Shown here piece after piece: positions 1 to 10,896 of a DNA stretch of 64,000 nucleotides. The translations under genes were made by a program, and so were the position numbers. The stretch is from NCBI GenBank assembly GCA_018208355.1, contig CP062796.1, forward strand, positions 1,582,494 to 1,646,493, in the 5' to 3' direction. Position 1 is the stretch's first letter. Each line of letters begins with the position of its first letter. Origin of the DNA: Candidatus Fermentithermobacillus carboniphilus. Its GTDB lineage: Bacteria; Bacillota; Sulfobacillia; Fermentithermobacillales; Fermentithermobacillaceae. The notes below the pieces were generated by a model. It ran no database searches and was not told the DNA's origin. It saw only the letters and a list, made by a program, of their open reading frames with translations.

Positions 1-28
1 GTGAGACGAGTGACTGGAGGTATCGGAA

Positions 29-1186
29 GTGAGGATGAAGCGCTTTTACTTTTCATTCCTGCTCTTCATCGCGGGTCTTTTCCTGTGGGCGATAATCAGT
101 TCAAGCCTGTCCTCTCCGTGCGAGGCCGGCGTGCTGGACGACAAGCTCAAAGAACTTGAACAGATGCAGAAAGATATCGATAACTACAGGAATCAGATAG
201 AGTCAAAAAAGAGAACTGAACAATCCATAACCAAAGAACTCGAGAAACTCGAAATGCAGCTTACGTTGTCTGAAAAGGAGCTTTCGTACATAAGGGCGAG
301 GATACAATATCTCACTGACAGGGTACAGGAGACCAAAACTGAAATTGCGGCAATTGAAGCGAAACTCGAAAGTCAAAAGAAAGCATTCAACGAACGCCTG
401 GTAGCAATGTACAAAGCGGGAAGCATATCTTACCTCGAGGTTCTCCTTGACTCCAAGAGCCTATCCGACTTCATGGCGAGGCTGTACTACTTGCGCGAGA
501 TCGCCCAGCAAGATGCGCGCCTCATAGAGGAATACAACGCTGCCCATAAAGATCTTCTGGATAAGAAGGCCGCCCTCGAAAAAGACCTTCAGGACCTCTC
601 GGCTTCCAAGCGGGAGGAAGAACAAAAGCGCGCGGTGTTAGCTTCCAGGAGCCAGGACCGGGAAAGATACCTTGCCCAGGTACAGGCCGATCGGAAAAAG
701 CTGGAGCAAGCCCTCGATGAGATGGAGCGGGAGTCCAAAGCTCTGGAAAAGATCATCCAGGAACTCCAAGCACAGGGTCACAGGCCTGAAAAGGCATCCC
801 TTTCGATGATCCGTCCCGTTAGCGGCGGTTGGATAAGTTCTTACTACGGCAACAGACTTCACCCGATTCTCAACTACTACAGGTGGCACTCGGGCATCGA
901 CATCGCCGTCGATGCAGGGACACCCATCAAAGCGGCTGAAGACGGCACGGTGATCTTTGCAGGGATGAACGGAGGGTACGGAAACTGCGTGATCCTCGAC
1001 CACGGGGGCGGGATCTCGACTCTGTACGCACATGCTTCCCGTATACTGGTCACCAAGGGGCAGGAAGTATCCAAAGGACAGACGATCGCCCTGGTTGGAA
1101 GCACAGGCCTTTCTACCGGACCACACCTCCATTTTGAAGTAAGAGTAAACGGCCAAACCCAGGATCCCCTGAAATGGATTCCTTAA
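29..1186 (+). CDS. Murein hydrolase activator / M23 peptidase (EnvC/CwlO-like)
   Basis: Secreted or membrane-anchored peptidoglycan hydrolase or hydrolase activator acting at the cell wall. An N-terminal hydrophobic segment (about residues 7-27) is a signal peptide or anchor. Long charged heptad-rich coiled coils follow (about 35-250), then a C-terminal M23 LytM domain (about 265-385). The domain keeps zinc-ligand motifs: HSGIDIA near the start and GPHLHFEV near the end. The GTG start at 29 has GGAGG at 16-20; ATG at 35 is an alternative but sits farther from it. A TGA at 2-4 may be the end of an upstream gene; ftsX would fit the usual order, but it is outside the window. In Bacillota, FtsEX controls coiled-coil hydrolases of the CwlO type, and the ctp and minJ-like neighbours agree with that role. 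Confidence 0.9.
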   Translation: MRMKRFYFSFLLFIAGLFLWAIISSSLSSPCEAGVLDDKLKELEQMQKDIDNYRNQIESKKRTEQSITKELEKLEMQLTLSEKELSYIRARIQYLTDRVQETKTEIAAIEAKLESQKKAFNERLVAMYKAGSISYLEVLLDSKSLSDFMARLYYLREIAQQDARLIEEYNAAHKDLLDKKAALEKDLQDLSASKREEEQKRAVLASRSQDRERYLAQVQADRKKLEQALDEMERESKALEKIIQELQAQGHRPEKASLSMIRPVSGGWISSYYGNRLHPILNYYRWHSGIDIAVDAGTPIKAAEDGTVIFAGMNGGYGNCVILDHGGGISTLYAHASRILVTKGQEVSKGQTIALVGSTGLSTGPHLHFEVRVNGQTQDPLKWIP

Positions 1187-1398
1187 ACCAGAGACCGCGC
1201 TGGCCAGCCATCAACCTAAGCCGTTGAAAACCTGCCGGATGTGCTGCTGCCGGCTTGAGTGGAAGAACATCATTCAGATATGTTAGACTCAATATAAGGT
1301 AATGGACTTTTGTATTATTGAGAACGCGACCTCCCACTTTGAGTGAGCGGCAGGTTGTGTAAATTTCACCTTATACTCCAAGAGAGAGCGGTGACTCC

Positions 1399-2526
1399 AT
1401 GGAACCGACTATGCCGAGGTCAAAAGCGATTCGCCTGTGCCTTGTATCGGCCCTCCTTGCGGCGATGTTGACCGCCGGTCTCGGGGGGTATTTGTTATAC
1501 AGTTTCGGGGCGATTGGAAAAATCTACGGCATCGTCAATCTACTCGAAAAGACCTTCTACAAAGATGTTGACAGGGCAAAGCTACTTGAAGGAGCCGCAA
1601 GAGGAGTGGTTGCCGGCCTCGGAGACCCCTATTCAGTCTACATGACTAAACAAGAGTGGGAAGAATTCCTCATAAGGACTTCTGGCGAATACTCGGGAAT
1701 TGGCGTAAACATAGGGGTCAAAGACGGCAGAGTGCAAATCATTTCGCCCATTAAAGGCACGCCTGCGGAAAAAGCGGGCCTCAAAGCCAACGACGTCATA
1801 CTGAAGGTGGATGGGAAACCTGTATCTACCAGCGATGAGGCGGCATCACTCATAAGGGGTCCGGCGGGTACCGAGGTTACTTTGACCATTTTCCGAGATG
1901 GAGAATCTTTCGACGTCAGCATAGTGAGACAGGAAATATCTATCCCTGCAGTGGATTACTCCATGAAAGAGCCGGGGATCGGGTATATAGAGCTTTCCAG
2001 TTTCAACGAGCATTCCTATATGGAGATGGCGAAGGCACTTTCCGACCTGAAATCGCAAGGCGCCAAAGCCATAATTCTCGACCTGAGGTACAACGGCGGA
2101 GGGCTTCTCGACCAATGTACCGCCATTGCCGAGCTGTTTGTGCCGAAAGGGCCGATAGTGACATTAAAAGGTAAGTCCGTCCCCGAATCTACCCAAGAGT
2201 CTAAGGGACAGGGGCTGGGATTGCCTCTTTTCGTCCTGGTGAATGAGGGAAGCGCCAGTGCGTCCGAGATCCTCGCTGGCGCCATTCAGGACAGAAAGGC
2301 GGGTATCCTCATCGGGACGACAACCTTCGGCAAAGGTCTGGTTCAAAACTCCTATAGGCTCCGGGACGGCTCGGTTGTAAAGGTGACTATAGCTGAATAC
2401 CTGACTCCGAACGGCAGAGCCATAAATGGCAAAGGGCTCGAACCTGACATAAAGATAGAAGGGGACGAAGCCCAGATGGCAAAAGCTATGGAACTCGCGA
2501 GAATAGAGGCAGCCAAGAATCGTTGA
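1399..2526 (+). CDS. ctpB: Carboxyl-terminal processing serine protease (S41A, CtpA/CtpB)
   Basis: Membrane-anchored, extracytoplasmic tail-specific protease. Residues about 10-35 are a membrane anchor. A PDZ domain (about 95-180) carries the SGIGVNIG carboxylate-binding region. The S41 peptidase core follows, with the catalytic serine in NEGSASASE and the general-base lysine in TTFGKGLVQ. At 375 aa it has normal family length. Bacillus CtpB processes cell-surface regulatory proteins and lies beside ftsEX and minJ, the same context as here. The ATG at 1399 has a GAGAGCGG-type ribosome binding site. The 212 bases upstream hold no gene. The symbol is assigned from context; CtpA is an equally valid name. 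Confidence 0.9.
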   Translation: MEPTMPRSKAIRLCLVSALLAAMLTAGLGGYLLYSFGAIGKIYGIVNLLEKTFYKDVDRAKLLEGAARGVVAGLGDPYSVYMTKQEWEEFLIRTSGEYSGIGVNIGVKDGRVQIISPIKGTPAEKAGLKANDVILKVDGKPVSTSDEAASLIRGPAGTEVTLTIFRDGESFDVSIVRQEISIPAVDYSMKEPGIGYIELSSFNEHSYMEMAKALSDLKSQGAKAIILDLRYNGGGLLDQCTAIAELFVPKGPIVTLKGKSVPESTQESKGQGLGLPLFVLVNEGSASASEILAGAIQDRKAGILIGTTTFGKGLVQNSYRLRDGSVVKVTIAEYLTPNGRAINGKGLEPDIKIEGDEAQMAKAMELARIEAAKNR

Positions 2527-2581
2527 TGTATCGGATAACGAGTGCGGGTAGAGGCGTAGAGTCAGAAAGGGGCCGACCATT

Positions 2582-3838
2582 GTGAGCCCTCTCATTGAAC
2601 TTGTGGTTTCGGTAGTTCGCTCCTATCCTGGGATATTTGCCAACCCTATGGTGGATGTCCTTTATCTCGTAGTCCTCGGCCTTGTGGCGGGACAGTATTC
2701 CCGCGTTCAGTCTCTCGAGGAGAAGATGTATGGCAGGGCGAAGAACAAGGCCCTTTACCACACCGTCGTGGCCGTCGGACTTGGACTTCTAGGGGGGCTT
2801 TTTGCCAGCATTCTCCTGGTGCTTGCCGGCGTCTCGGTTACCGAGAGCGGCATTTCCTATCTTCTCCCCGTAGCTTTGGTGCTGTACCTTTTCAGTCCAA
2901 GGTTCGTCTGTTACTCGTACGCGGGAGGGCTTGTCAGCCTGAGCTACCTTCTATTCGGGCAACCTAAAGTGAATGTGCCGGCGGTGATGGCTCTGGTGGC
3001 CTGTCTTCATCTTGCTGAGGCTTTGCTTATAAGGATTTCGGGTAAAAGCTGTGCCACGCCTCTGTACATCGCCCATAGAGACGGACAAGTGGTGGGAGGG
3101 TTTGGGTTGCAGAGGTTCTGGCCCATCCCTTTGATCGTGCTCTTCCTCATAAAAGTCCCGGATATATCCCGGATAGAGGGACTAATTCACCTTCCGGACT
3201 GGTGGCCGTTGGTCAAAGCGCCCGAGGTGCCCGGGTTCGGAACCCCGGTGTTTCATATGATACCCATAGTGGCTGCGCTGGGATACGGAGATCTGGCTGT
3301 TTCCAGAGATCCAGCCCAAAAGGCCAGGAGCACCTCCAAGAACCTTTTCTTGTTCAGCGTCTTGCTTCTTGGATTTTCCATTGCGGCGTCCCGGTGGCAT
3401 GCATTTTCGTGGGTTGCCGCTTTGTTTTCCCCTGTTGCCCACGAACTGGTGATCAGGGTGGCGGCGAAGGAAGAATTTGATGGTGAACCGTACTACGTCT
3501 CCCGAGACAGGGGAGTGATGGTCCTCGATGTGCTTGATGGCACTCCCGCTCAAAAGGCCGGTATTGAGCGCGGAAATGTGGTATGCCTTGTGCGCGGGAT
3601 TGAAGTAAGCACGAGAGAAGAGATGGAAGTGCTCCTCAAAGAACCCGGAGATGTCGAACTTGAGGTGAAAAAGGACCCCTACTCCGGAGTTCTCCGGCGC
3701 GTTGTCATCAAAAGGCAGTCTAGTGAACCGCTTGGCATCATAACGGTGCCACAGATCGGCGATCAACCGGTCGTGAAGCCGTATTCTGACGGATGGCTTA
3801 TCCAACTATTTAAGAAGATCGCCGGTAAGACTGCATAG
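2582..3838 (+). CDS. MinJ-like polytopic membrane protein with C-terminal PDZ domain
   Basis: Integral membrane protein of 418 aa with several hydrophobic segments spread over the first 290 or so residues. A single PDZ domain follows at about 300-375, with the peptide-groove region GVMVLDVLDGTPAQKAGI. This architecture, immediately downstream of a ctpB-like gene, matches Bacillus MinJ (YvjD), which bridges DivIVA and MinD at division sites and poles. The GTG start at 2582 follows a GAAAGGGG ribosome binding site, and the gene begins 55 bases after ctpB. Family membership is an inference from topology and neighbours; sequence divergence could hide a different PDZ scaffold role. Confidence 0.7.
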   Translation: MSPLIELVVSVVRSYPGIFANPMVDVLYLVVLGLVAGQYSRVQSLEEKMYGRAKNKALYHTVVAVGLGLLGGLFASILLVLAGVSVTESGISYLLPVALVLYLFSPRFVCYSYAGGLVSLSYLLFGQPKVNVPAVMALVACLHLAEALLIRISGKSCATPLYIAHRDGQVVGGFGLQRFWPIPLIVLFLIKVPDISRIEGLIHLPDWWPLVKAPEVPGFGTPVFHMIPIVAALGYGDLAVSRDPAQKARSTSKNLFLFSVLLLGFSIAASRWHAFSWVAALFSPVAHELVIRVAAKEEFDGEPYYVSRDRGVMVLDVLDGTPAQKAGIERGNVVCLVRGIEVSTREEMEVLLKEPGDVELEVKKDPYSGVLRRVVIKRQSSEPLGIITVPQIGDQPVVKPYSDGWLIQLFKKIAGKTA

Positions 3839-3904
3839 GGAGATACATTGCGTTCCCCGGAATGCGTCATTAGAACCGCCTGCCTTAAAAATGATATAGA
3901 ACAT

Positions 3905-3934
3905 TTGGTTGTATATCAACCAGCGGTGTATAAT
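3905..3934 (+). promoter_or_regulatory. Sigma-A type promoter of uvrB
   Basis: TTGGTT (3905-3910) and a perfect TATAAT (3929-3934) are separated by 18 bases, just upstream of the uvrB ribosome binding site and ATG. A GAAC at 3899-3902 overlaps the -35 edge and could be half of a LexA-type site, but the second arm is degenerate, so SOS control is not established from sequence. Confidence 0.65.
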
Positions 3935-3948
3935 AGTCAGGCGGGGGA

Positions 3949-5973
3949 ATGGCATTGCCTGATTTTCAGCTTATATCGGACTTTACTCCAAAAGGAGACC
4001 AGCCCGAAGCTATCGAAGCGCTGGTGTCGGGCGTCAAGAAGGGGTACAAGCACCAAGTCCTCCTCGGGGTGACGGGGTCCGGGAAGACATTCACCATCGC
4101 CAACGTGGTGGCAAGACTTAACCGGCCCACTCTCGTCATTTCCCACAACAAGACGCTCGCGGCCCAGCTGGCATCCGAGTTCAGGACCTTTTTTCCGAAG
4201 AACGCTGTGGAATACTTCGTCAGCTACTACGACTATTACCAGCCTGAAGCATATATCCCCCAGACGGACACTTACATCGAAAAGGACGCGCTGATCAACG
4301 ACGAGATAGATAAGCTCAGGCATTCGGCTACGTGTGCATTGTTCGAGAGGCGCGACGTGCTCGTGGTCGCCAGCGTATCCTGTATTTACGGTTTGGGTTC
4401 ACCGGAAGACTACCGAGAACTTGTGCTGTCGGTGCGCCAGGGGATGGTCAAAGATAGGGAAGCCATCTTGAGGCGTCTCGTGGATATCCAGTATACCCGG
4501 AACGACGTCGATTTCCAGAGAGGCACTTTCAGGGTCAGAGGCGATACAGTGGAAGTCTTCCCGGCAGGGTCTACGGATAAGGCGATAAGGATCGAGCTTT
4601 TCGGAGACGTGGTCGACAGGATCGTTGAATTTGACGTGCTCACGGGAGAAGCGCTTTCAGAGATGAACCACGTCATGATCTATCCCGCAAGGCACTATGT
4701 GACCACCGACGAGAAAATGGCCAGGGCTATCGCCTCCATCGAGCAGGAACTGGCGGAGCGGCTTCGGGAACTTAGGGAACAGGGAAAGATACTCGAAGCT
4801 TACAGGCTCGAACAGAGGACGAGGTACGACCTGGAGATGCTCCGGGAAGTGGGGTACTGCCCGGGCATCGAGAATTATTCCAGACATCTCACGGGAAGAG
4901 CTCCCGGGCAGCCACCGTACACGCTCCTAGACTTCTTTCCTGAGGATTTCCTCGTGATAATAGACGAATCTCACGTGACCATACCCCAGCTCCGAGCCAT
5001 GCAGGCGGGTGACCGGTCGCGAAAAGAATCTTTGGTGAACTTCGGGTTCAGGCTGCCTTCGGCTTTCGATAATAGGCCCCTGACTTTCGAGGAGTTCGAA
5101 GAAAGAGTGGGGCAGGTGATATACGTTTCGGCCACGCCGGGCCCATACGAGCTGGAGCACGCTTCGCAGGTAGTGGAGCAGGTGGTGAGGCCAACAGGGC
5201 TTGTGGACCCCGAGATCGAGGTCAGGCCCACCAAGGGCCAGATCGACGACCTGGTCAGGGAAATCCGGAAAGTGGTCGCGAGGAAAGAGAGGGTCCTCAT
5301 CACCACCCTTACGAAACGCATGGCCGAGGACCTCACCGATTACCTGAGAGAGGTTGGCATCAAGGTGAGGTACATGCATTCTGAAGTAGAGACGCTGGAG
5401 AGGATGGAGATAATTCGTGACTTGAGGCTCGGAGTATTTGACGTGCTTGTGGGGATTAACCTCCTCAGAGAGGGACTGGACCTTCCGGAGGTATCCCTGG
5501 TGGCCATCCTGGATGCGGACAAAGAGGGCTATCTCAGGTCCGAGACCGCCCTGATTCAGACCATAGGGCGGGCGGCGAGAAACGTCAATGGCAGGGTCAT
5601 CATGTATGCCGACCAGATCACCGGTTCCATGTCGAGGGCCATCAGAGAGACGGAAAGGCGCCGCCAGAAGCAGATAGCATATAACGAGAAACACGGCATC
5701 ACACCGCAGACGGTAGAAAAGAGGATCCATGACGTGATCCACCCTTCAAGACCGCTTAAGGAAGTGCCCAGATACCTGGGAGAGACGAATCTCAAAGATA
5801 TTCCGAGGAGAGCAATTCCGGCAATGATCGAAAAACTCCGGAAAGAAATGAAGCAGGCTTCAAGAGACCTGGAGTTCGAAAGAGCGGCCATCCTGAGGGA
5901 CATGATATTCGAGCTGGAGGAAAGGATGGGCAAAACGGCCGCTTCAAGAGGTAGAGAAAATGTCACAGGATAA
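3949..5973 (+). CDS. uvrB: UvrABC system protein B (excision nuclease helicase subunit)
   Basis: Damage-verification helicase of nucleotide excision repair, loaded by UvrA and handing DNA to UvrC. The 674 aa protein is full length. It shows Walker A GVTGSGKT at residues 40-47, the DNA-stacking beta-hairpin region [15 protein letters not shown] at about 95-110, the DESH-type helicase motif, and later helicase motifs including [16 protein letters not shown] and the [10 protein letters not shown] arginine-finger region. A C-terminal UVR motif for UvrC contact lies at about 625-660. The ATG at 3949 is preceded by a G-rich ribosome binding site. The 3' end overlaps uvrA by 14 bases, so translation is probably coupled. 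Confidence 0.98.
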   Translation: MALPDFQLISDFTPKGDQPEAIEALVSGVKKGYKHQVLLGVTGSGKTFTIANVVARLNRPTLVISHNKTLAAQLASEFRTFFPKNAVEYFVSYYDYYQPEAYIPQTDTYIEKDALINDEIDKLRHSATCALFERRDVLVVASVSCIYGLGSPEDYRELVLSVRQGMVKDREAILRRLVDIQYTRNDVDFQRGTFRVRGDTVEVFPAGSTDKAIRIELFGDVVDRIVEFDVLTGEALSEMNHVMIYPARHYVTTDEKMARAIASIEQELAERLRELREQGKILEAYRLEQRTRYDLEMLREVGYCPGIENYSRHLTGRAPGQPPYTLLDFFPEDFLVIIDESHVTIPQLRAMQAGDRSRKESLVNFGFRLPSAFDNRPLTFEEFEERVGQVIYVSATPGPYELEHASQVVEQVVRPTGLVDPEIEVRPTKGQIDDLVREIRKVVARKERVLITTLTKRMAEDLTDYLREVGIKVRYMHSEVETLERMEIIRDLRLGVFDVLVGINLLREGLDLPEVSLVAILDADKEGYLRSETALIQTIGRAARNVNGRVIMYADQITGSMSRAIRETERRRQKQIAYNEKHGITPQTVEKRIHDVIHPSRPLKEVPRYLGETNLKDIPRRAIPAMIEKLRKEMKQASRDLEFERAAILRDMIFELEERMGKTAASRGRENVTG

Positions 5974-8893
5974 GATAATCATCAAAGGGGCTCGCCAGCA
6001 TAATCTCAAGAACATCGACCTCGAGATACCGCGGAACAAGCTGACCGTCATCACGGGGTTGTCTGGCTCGGGCAAAAGCTCTTTGGCCTTCGATACCATT
6101 TACGCCGAAGGACAGAGACGTTACGTCGAGTCCCTGTCAGCGTACGCAAGGCAGTTTTTGGGCCTCATGGATAAACCTGACGTCGACTACATCGAGGGCC
6201 TGTCTCCCGCCATTTCCATCGACCAGAAGTCAGGAGCAAGGAACCCCCGGTCGACTGTGGCTACGGTGACTGAGATTTACGACTACCTGAGACTCCTCTA
6301 CGCCAGGATCGGTCATCCCCACTGTCCCGTGTGCGGCAAACCCATATCCAAACAGACGGTGGACCAGATAGCAGACCAGGTGTTGAGCCTGCCAGAGGGA
6401 ACCAGGTTTTCGATACTGGCGCCTCTTGTCAGGGGCCGTAAGGGTGAGCACGAGAAGGTTTTTGAAGATATCCAGAGGGCGGGCTATCTCCGAGTACGGG
6501 TAGATGGGAGAACAGCGGAACTCGGCGAGTTTCTGGGAAGGCGTCTCGAAAAGCAGAAGAAGCATACAATAGAGGTAGTTGTAGACAGGCTCGTCCAGCG
6601 TCCCGGTATCCGGGCCCGGCTTGTGGATTCCCTCGAGGCGGCGCTGGCTCTGTCCGGGAATCTTGTAGTGATAGAGGTTCAAGGTTCCGGTGACATGATT
6701 TTCAGCCAGTCTCTCGCGTGTCCCGACTGCGGCGTATCGATCCCGGAGCTCGAGCCAAGGCTCTTTTCGTTCAACAGCCCGTACGGTGCCTGCCCGGCCT
6801 GTAACGGGCTGGGGATCAACATGGAAATAGACCCGGAAATGGTCATACCTGACAAGCGCAAATCCATAGCAGACGGGGCCGTGGTACCTTGGAACGGGCC
6901 TCCGGACGGATACTACGCTCAGCTTCTCGAGGCGGTAGCTCGTCATTTCGGGTTTTCGGTGGACGCGCCCATAGACTCCCTCTCCCCTGAACATCTTAAG
7001 ATAATCCTCTACGGAGCGGGGGAGGAGAAAATACCTTTCCACTACGAAAGCCAGTACGGGCGTTACAGCGAGAGGCTAGTTACTTTTGAGGGAGTCATCC
7101 CCAATCTGGAGCGCCGTTACAAAAATGCCCCCAGCGACGACGTGAGACAACAAATCGAGGAATTTATGGCGGCCAAGCCCTGCCCTGTGTGCGAAGGGCG
7201 GCGTCTGAAACCGGAAGCGTTAGCCGTAACTGTTGGGGGCTTGAACATCGCCCAGCTGACGGACATGCCAGTTCAGAAGGCCCTGGACTTTATCTCGGCG
7301 CTGGAACTCACACCGCGAGAAGAGCTCATCGCCCATCAGGTGCTCAAGCAGATTCGTTCGAGGCTCCAGTTCTTGATCGATGTTGGGCTCGGATACCTCA
7401 CGCTCAATCGGCATGCCGGAACTCTATCGGGAGGCGAGGCCCAGAGGATACGGCTGGCAACCCAAATAGGGTCGGGACTTGTTGGGGTCCTCTACGTCCT
7501 CGATGAGCCCAGCGTGGGTCTTCACCCCAGAGATAACGCGAGACTCCTTGATACCATAAAACATCTGAGGGACATCGGAAATACCGTTATAGTCGTGGAA
7601 CACGACGAAGAGACTATAAGGAGCGCTGACTACATCGTAGACATAGGACCTGGTGCAGGTGAGACAGGTGGCAAAGTCGTTGTCTCTGGTTCCCTGGAAG
7701 AAGTCATGAAGTGCGAAGATTCCCTTACCGGCCAATATCTCTCGGGCAAGAGGTCGATCCCGGTGCCTCGAAGGAGGAGACAGGATGGGCGCTTTATAAC
7801 CATAAAAGGGGCCCGGGAACACAACCTCAAAAACATAGATGTAAAAATCCCCCTTGGAGTTTTTACGTGCGTGACAGGGGTTTCAGGTTCAGGCAAAAGC
7901 ACGCTCATAGATGACATTCTTTATAGAAAGCTGTCTTCGGTGTTGCACGGCACACGGCTCAAGCCGGGCGAACACGACGGCATCGAAGGCCTTGAGTACC
8001 TGGACAAAGTGATAAACATCGACCAGTCACCTATCGGTAGAACGCCCAGGTCCAACCCGGCTACCTATACAGGAGTCTTCACCGATATCAGGAACCTTTT
8101 CGCTATGACGCCGGAAGCCAGAGTGCGTGGTTACAAGCCCGGCAGGTTCAGCTTTAACGTGAGAGGCGGGCGATGTGAGGCGTGCAAAGGGGACGGCATC
8201 ATCAGGATAGAGATGCAGTTCCTGCCCGATGTTTACGTCCCGTGCGAGGTATGTCACGGCAAGCGGTACAACAGCCAGACTCTGGAGGTCAAGTACCGCG
8301 GGAAGAGCATAGCCGACGTACTGGACATGACCGTCGAAGAAGCTCTGGATCTTTTTAAGAACGTTCCTGCAATTCAGAGAAAACTTCAAACTCTCTACGA
8401 CGTGGGTTTGGGATACATCAAGCTCGGTCAGCCTGCAACTACCCTTTCGGGCGGCGAGGCCCAGAGGGTTAAGCTCGCCACCGAGCTTTCTCGCCGGGGA
8501 AATGAAAGGACCCTGTATATCCTGGACGAACCCACCACCGGGCTTCACTTTGAAGATACCCGCAAACTCCTCGATGTCCTCCAGCGCTTGGTCGATGGGG
8601 GAAGCACGGTAGTGGTAATAGAACATAACCTCGACGTCATAAAGTCGGCCGATTACGTAATAGACCTCGGCCCTGAGGGTGGTGAGGAGGGCGGTTATGT
8701 GGTAGCGGTGGGTACTCCTGAGGAAGTTGCCTTGTGTGAGAACTCTTATACAGGTCAGTTCCTCCGGAAGGTGCTCGGCATGGGAAGAGCCGCGGTGCCG
8801 CAGGGAGAATTCGGCGGGGATGACCTGAAAGATGCCGGGCCTCCAAGGGCTCAGGTAGCCGATTCTGCTTCTTGCATGGGCGGAGGGAGATGA
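5960..8893 (+). CDS. uvrA: UvrABC system protein A (damage-sensing ATPase)
   Basis: Dimeric ABC-type ATPase that finds DNA lesions and loads UvrB. Two ATPase halves are complete: Walker A GLSGSGKS near residue 33 and GVSGSGKS near 640, ABC signatures LSGGEAQRI and LSGGEAQRV, and Walker B LDEP in both. Zinc-binding CxxC pairs are present: CPVCGKP in the first half, [13 protein letters not shown] in the insertion, and [17 protein letters not shown] in the second half. At 977 aa it is slightly long, the excess being a poorly conserved tail after the usual GQFL end. It overlaps uvrB, and uvrC begins 4 bases after its stop, making one operon. Confidence 0.98.
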   Translation: MSQDKIIIKGARQHNLKNIDLEIPRNKLTVITGLSGSGKSSLAFDTIYAEGQRRYVESLSAYARQFLGLMDKPDVDYIEGLSPAISIDQKSGARNPRSTVATVTEIYDYLRLLYARIGHPHCPVCGKPISKQTVDQIADQVLSLPEGTRFSILAPLVRGRKGEHEKVFEDIQRAGYLRVRVDGRTAELGEFLGRRLEKQKKHTIEVVVDRLVQRPGIRARLVDSLEAALALSGNLVVIEVQGSGDMIFSQSLACPDCGVSIPELEPRLFSFNSPYGACPACNGLGINMEIDPEMVIPDKRKSIADGAVVPWNGPPDGYYAQLLEAVARHFGFSVDAPIDSLSPEHLKIILYGAGEEKIPFHYESQYGRYSERLVTFEGVIPNLERRYKNAPSDDVRQQIEEFMAAKPCPVCEGRRLKPEALAVTVGGLNIAQLTDMPVQKALDFISALELTPREELIAHQVLKQIRSRLQFLIDVGLGYLTLNRHAGTLSGGEAQRIRLATQIGSGLVGVLYVLDEPSVGLHPRDNARLLDTIKHLRDIGNTVIVVEHDEETIRSADYIVDIGPGAGETGGKVVVSGSLEEVMKCEDSLTGQYLSGKRSIPVPRRRRQDGRFITIKGAREHNLKNIDVKIPLGVFTCVTGVSGSGKSTLIDDILYRKLSSVLHGTRLKPGEHDGIEGLEYLDKVINIDQSPIGRTPRSNPATYTGVFTDIRNLFAMTPEARVRGYKPGRFSFNVRGGRCEACKGDGIIRIEMQFLPDVYVPCEVCHGKRYNSQTLEVKYRGKSIADVLDMTVEEALDLFKNVPAIQRKLQTLYDVGLGYIKLGQPATTLSGGEAQRVKLATELSRRGNERTLYILDEPTTGLHFEDTRKLLDVLQRLVDGGSTVVVIEHNLDVIKSADYVIDLGPEGGEEGGYVVAVGTPEEVALCENSYTGQFLRKVLGMGRAAVPQGEFGGDDLKDAGPPRAQVADSASCMGGGR

Positions 8894-8897
8894 ACCG

Positions 8898-10856
8898 GTG
8901 GGAGAACCCGGAGAAACTGTTGCCCGCGAGGAAACCGCAAGGCAGCCTCTTGAAGGCAAAGATACGAAGAAAGATGCGGACAACCTGGTGAACAAGGAGA
9001 CCTGGGTAGGTCTTTCCGGAACCAGGCAGGAACTTGACCAGAAGACCCTGGACCTTCCGGAATTGCCGGGAGTCTACGTTTTCAGGGGCGAGGGCGGCGA
9101 AATCCTGTACGTCGGAAAAGCCAGGAATCTCAAGAAAAGACTCCGTTCATATTTTTCGTCCAATCTTTCACCGAAGACGGCGGTCCTCATGGAGAAGGTC
9201 AGGGGACTTGAGACTATCACCGTGGACTCAGAGGTAGAAGCTCTTATCCTCGAATCAAACCTCATCAAAAAACATAAGCCCCCGTACAACATCCGGCTCC
9301 GGGATGACAAACACTACCCATACCTGCGGGTTGGGGTCGCGGATAAATGGCCGCGCGTTACCGTAGTCCGAAAAATACAAAAAGACGGGGCCCGGTATTT
9401 TGGGCCTTTTACCAGGTCGGGGGCTGTCAGGGAGACTCTTGCCTTTTTGAGGCGGATCTTCCCGTTCAGAAACTGCTCCGACAGGGTCCTTTCCCAGACA
9501 ACCCGCCCTTGCTTGGATTATCATATAGGCCGGTGTCTCGGACCCTGCACCGGAAAAGTCGATGAAGAAACTTACAGGGCCACAATAGCCGACGTCATCA
9601 AGTTCCTCGAGGGTCGCCACAAAGACGTGCGGCAGAGTCTTGAGAAAAAGATGGAGACTTTTGCCGAAAACCTGGAATTCGAGAAAGCGGCTAAGGTCAG
9701 GGATCAGATCCGCGCCCTCGACGAGGTTACCGTCCGCCAGAAAATTATATCTCCCGACATGAAAGACAGGGATATCCTGGGTATCGCAAGGGGGAAAGAC
9801 TACTCCTTCGTAGCTCTTCTGCCGGTGCGTGAAGGAAAACTCATTGGCCGTGAAGGGTTTGTCCTCTCCGGGACAGCTTCGGAGGAAGACTCCGAGGTAA
9901 TCGCGGCTTTCATGAGCCAATATTATCCGAGTGCGTCTTTGATTCCTCCGGAGATCTTGATACCCTGCGAGATCCCCGAAAAGCGAGGCATGGAACAATT
10001 CTTGAAATCCAGGATTAGGATGCCCAGAAGGGGACCGCTGCGCGATCTGGTTCTGATGGCCAACGATAACGCCAGGACCATGCTGGCTGAGTTTATCCCC
10101 AAATACGAAAGAGAAGCGGAAGAGAACCGGAAGGCCATGGAGGATTTGGCAGAGGCTCTGGGTCTTCCGCGTCTTCCCCGGAGGATCGAAGGCTACGATA
10201 TCTCCAACACTTTGGGGCAGGAAGCCGTCGCGTCAATGGTGGTACTTTCCGACGGTAAACCCGATAAATCTTCGTACCGGCGTTTTAAGATGAAGATCGA
10301 TGGCAAACCAAATGACTTCGCGATGATGCAGGAAGCCTTATGGAGGAGGTTCAAGAGAGGGCTCGACGAACGGGCTAGGGCGGGCGAAGAAAAATCTTGC
10401 AAGCGCGGTTTTGGGTTGTTTCCCGACCTCATCGTCGTTGACGGAGGCAAAGGCCAGGTGAGCGCCGCCAAAGAAGTGCTGGACCAGCTGGGCCTTGATA
10501 TCCCGCTGGCGGGGCTAGCCAAGCGAAACGAAGAGATCTTCTTGCCGGGACGATCCGACCCTGTACTCCTTCCGCGTGCCTCGGGAGCCCTTTTTCTCAT
10601 GATGCGACTCCGGGACGAAGCCCATCGGTTTGCCCTGTCCTACCACAGGAACCTTAGAGGTAAGAAAGCCATGGAAAGCGCGCTTTTGGAAATACCGGGC
10701 CTCGGCCAGACCCGTGCTACCGAACTCTTGAAATCCTTTGGTGACCTCGACGCCGTCAGGAAGGCATCTCTCGAGGACCTGGTCAAAGTTAAAGGGATTG
10801 GCCCGAAACTAGCCAAGAAAATCATTGAGCACCTGAACCCTTCGTCTCGTCAATAA
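8898..10856 (+). CDS. uvrC: UvrABC system protein C (dual-incision nuclease)
   Basis: Makes both incisions around a UvrB-bound lesion. The GIY-YIG domain begins at about residue 55 (GVYVF and ILYVGKA). A Cys cluster follows (CSD, RPCLDYHIGRCLGPC) that in this family can bind iron-sulfur. A UVR motif (about 250-275), the RNase H-like 3' nuclease domain with the GYDISN aspartate, and tandem helix-hairpin-helix motifs at the C-terminus (IPGLGQTRA, VKGIGPKLAKK) complete it. The GTG at 8898 has a strong GGAGGGAG site 8 bases upstream, which supports an unusual 45-residue charged extension before the GIY domain. An internal GTG near 8989 would remove most of it but has no good ribosome binding site. 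Confidence 0.97.
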   Translation: MGEPGETVAREETARQPLEGKDTKKDADNLVNKETWVGLSGTRQELDQKTLDLPELPGVYVFRGEGGEILYVGKARNLKKRLRSYFSSNLSPKTAVLMEKVRGLETITVDSEVEALILESNLIKKHKPPYNIRLRDDKHYPYLRVGVADKWPRVTVVRKIQKDGARYFGPFTRSGAVRETLAFLRRIFPFRNCSDRVLSQTTRPCLDYHIGRCLGPCTGKVDEETYRATIADVIKFLEGRHKDVRQSLEKKMETFAENLEFEKAAKVRDQIRALDEVTVRQKIISPDMKDRDILGIARGKDYSFVALLPVREGKLIGREGFVLSGTASEEDSEVIAAFMSQYYPSASLIPPEILIPCEIPEKRGMEQFLKSRIRMPRRGPLRDLVLMANDNARTMLAEFIPKYEREAEENRKAMEDLAEALGLPRLPRRIEGYDISNTLGQEAVASMVVLSDGKPDKSSYRRFKMKIDGKPNDFAMMQEALWRRFKRGLDERARAGEEKSCKRGFGLFPDLIVVDGGKGQVSAAKEVLDQLGLDIPLAGLAKRNEEIFLPGRSDPVLLPRASGALFLMMRLRDEAHRFALSYHRNLRGKKAMESALLEIPGLGQTRATELLKSFGDLDAVRKASLEDLVKVKGIGPKLAKKIIEHLNPSSRQ

Positions 10857-10896
10857 CATTTTATTAATTGACTGATTAAAATCATTTAGCATCATA

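Noticed and set aside
3899-3911. Possible LexA box at the uvrB promoter
   Set aside because: GAAC is present, but the second arm is GGTT with wrong spacing for the GAAC-N4-GTTC consensus. I mention it only as a possibility in the promoter entry.
4927-5742. Long minus-strand open frame inside uvrB (271 codons)
   Set aside because: It is antisense to conserved helicase motifs of uvrB, has no family features, and has the composition of a shadow frame. Similar antisense frames inside uvrA, uvrC and nnr were dropped for the same reason.
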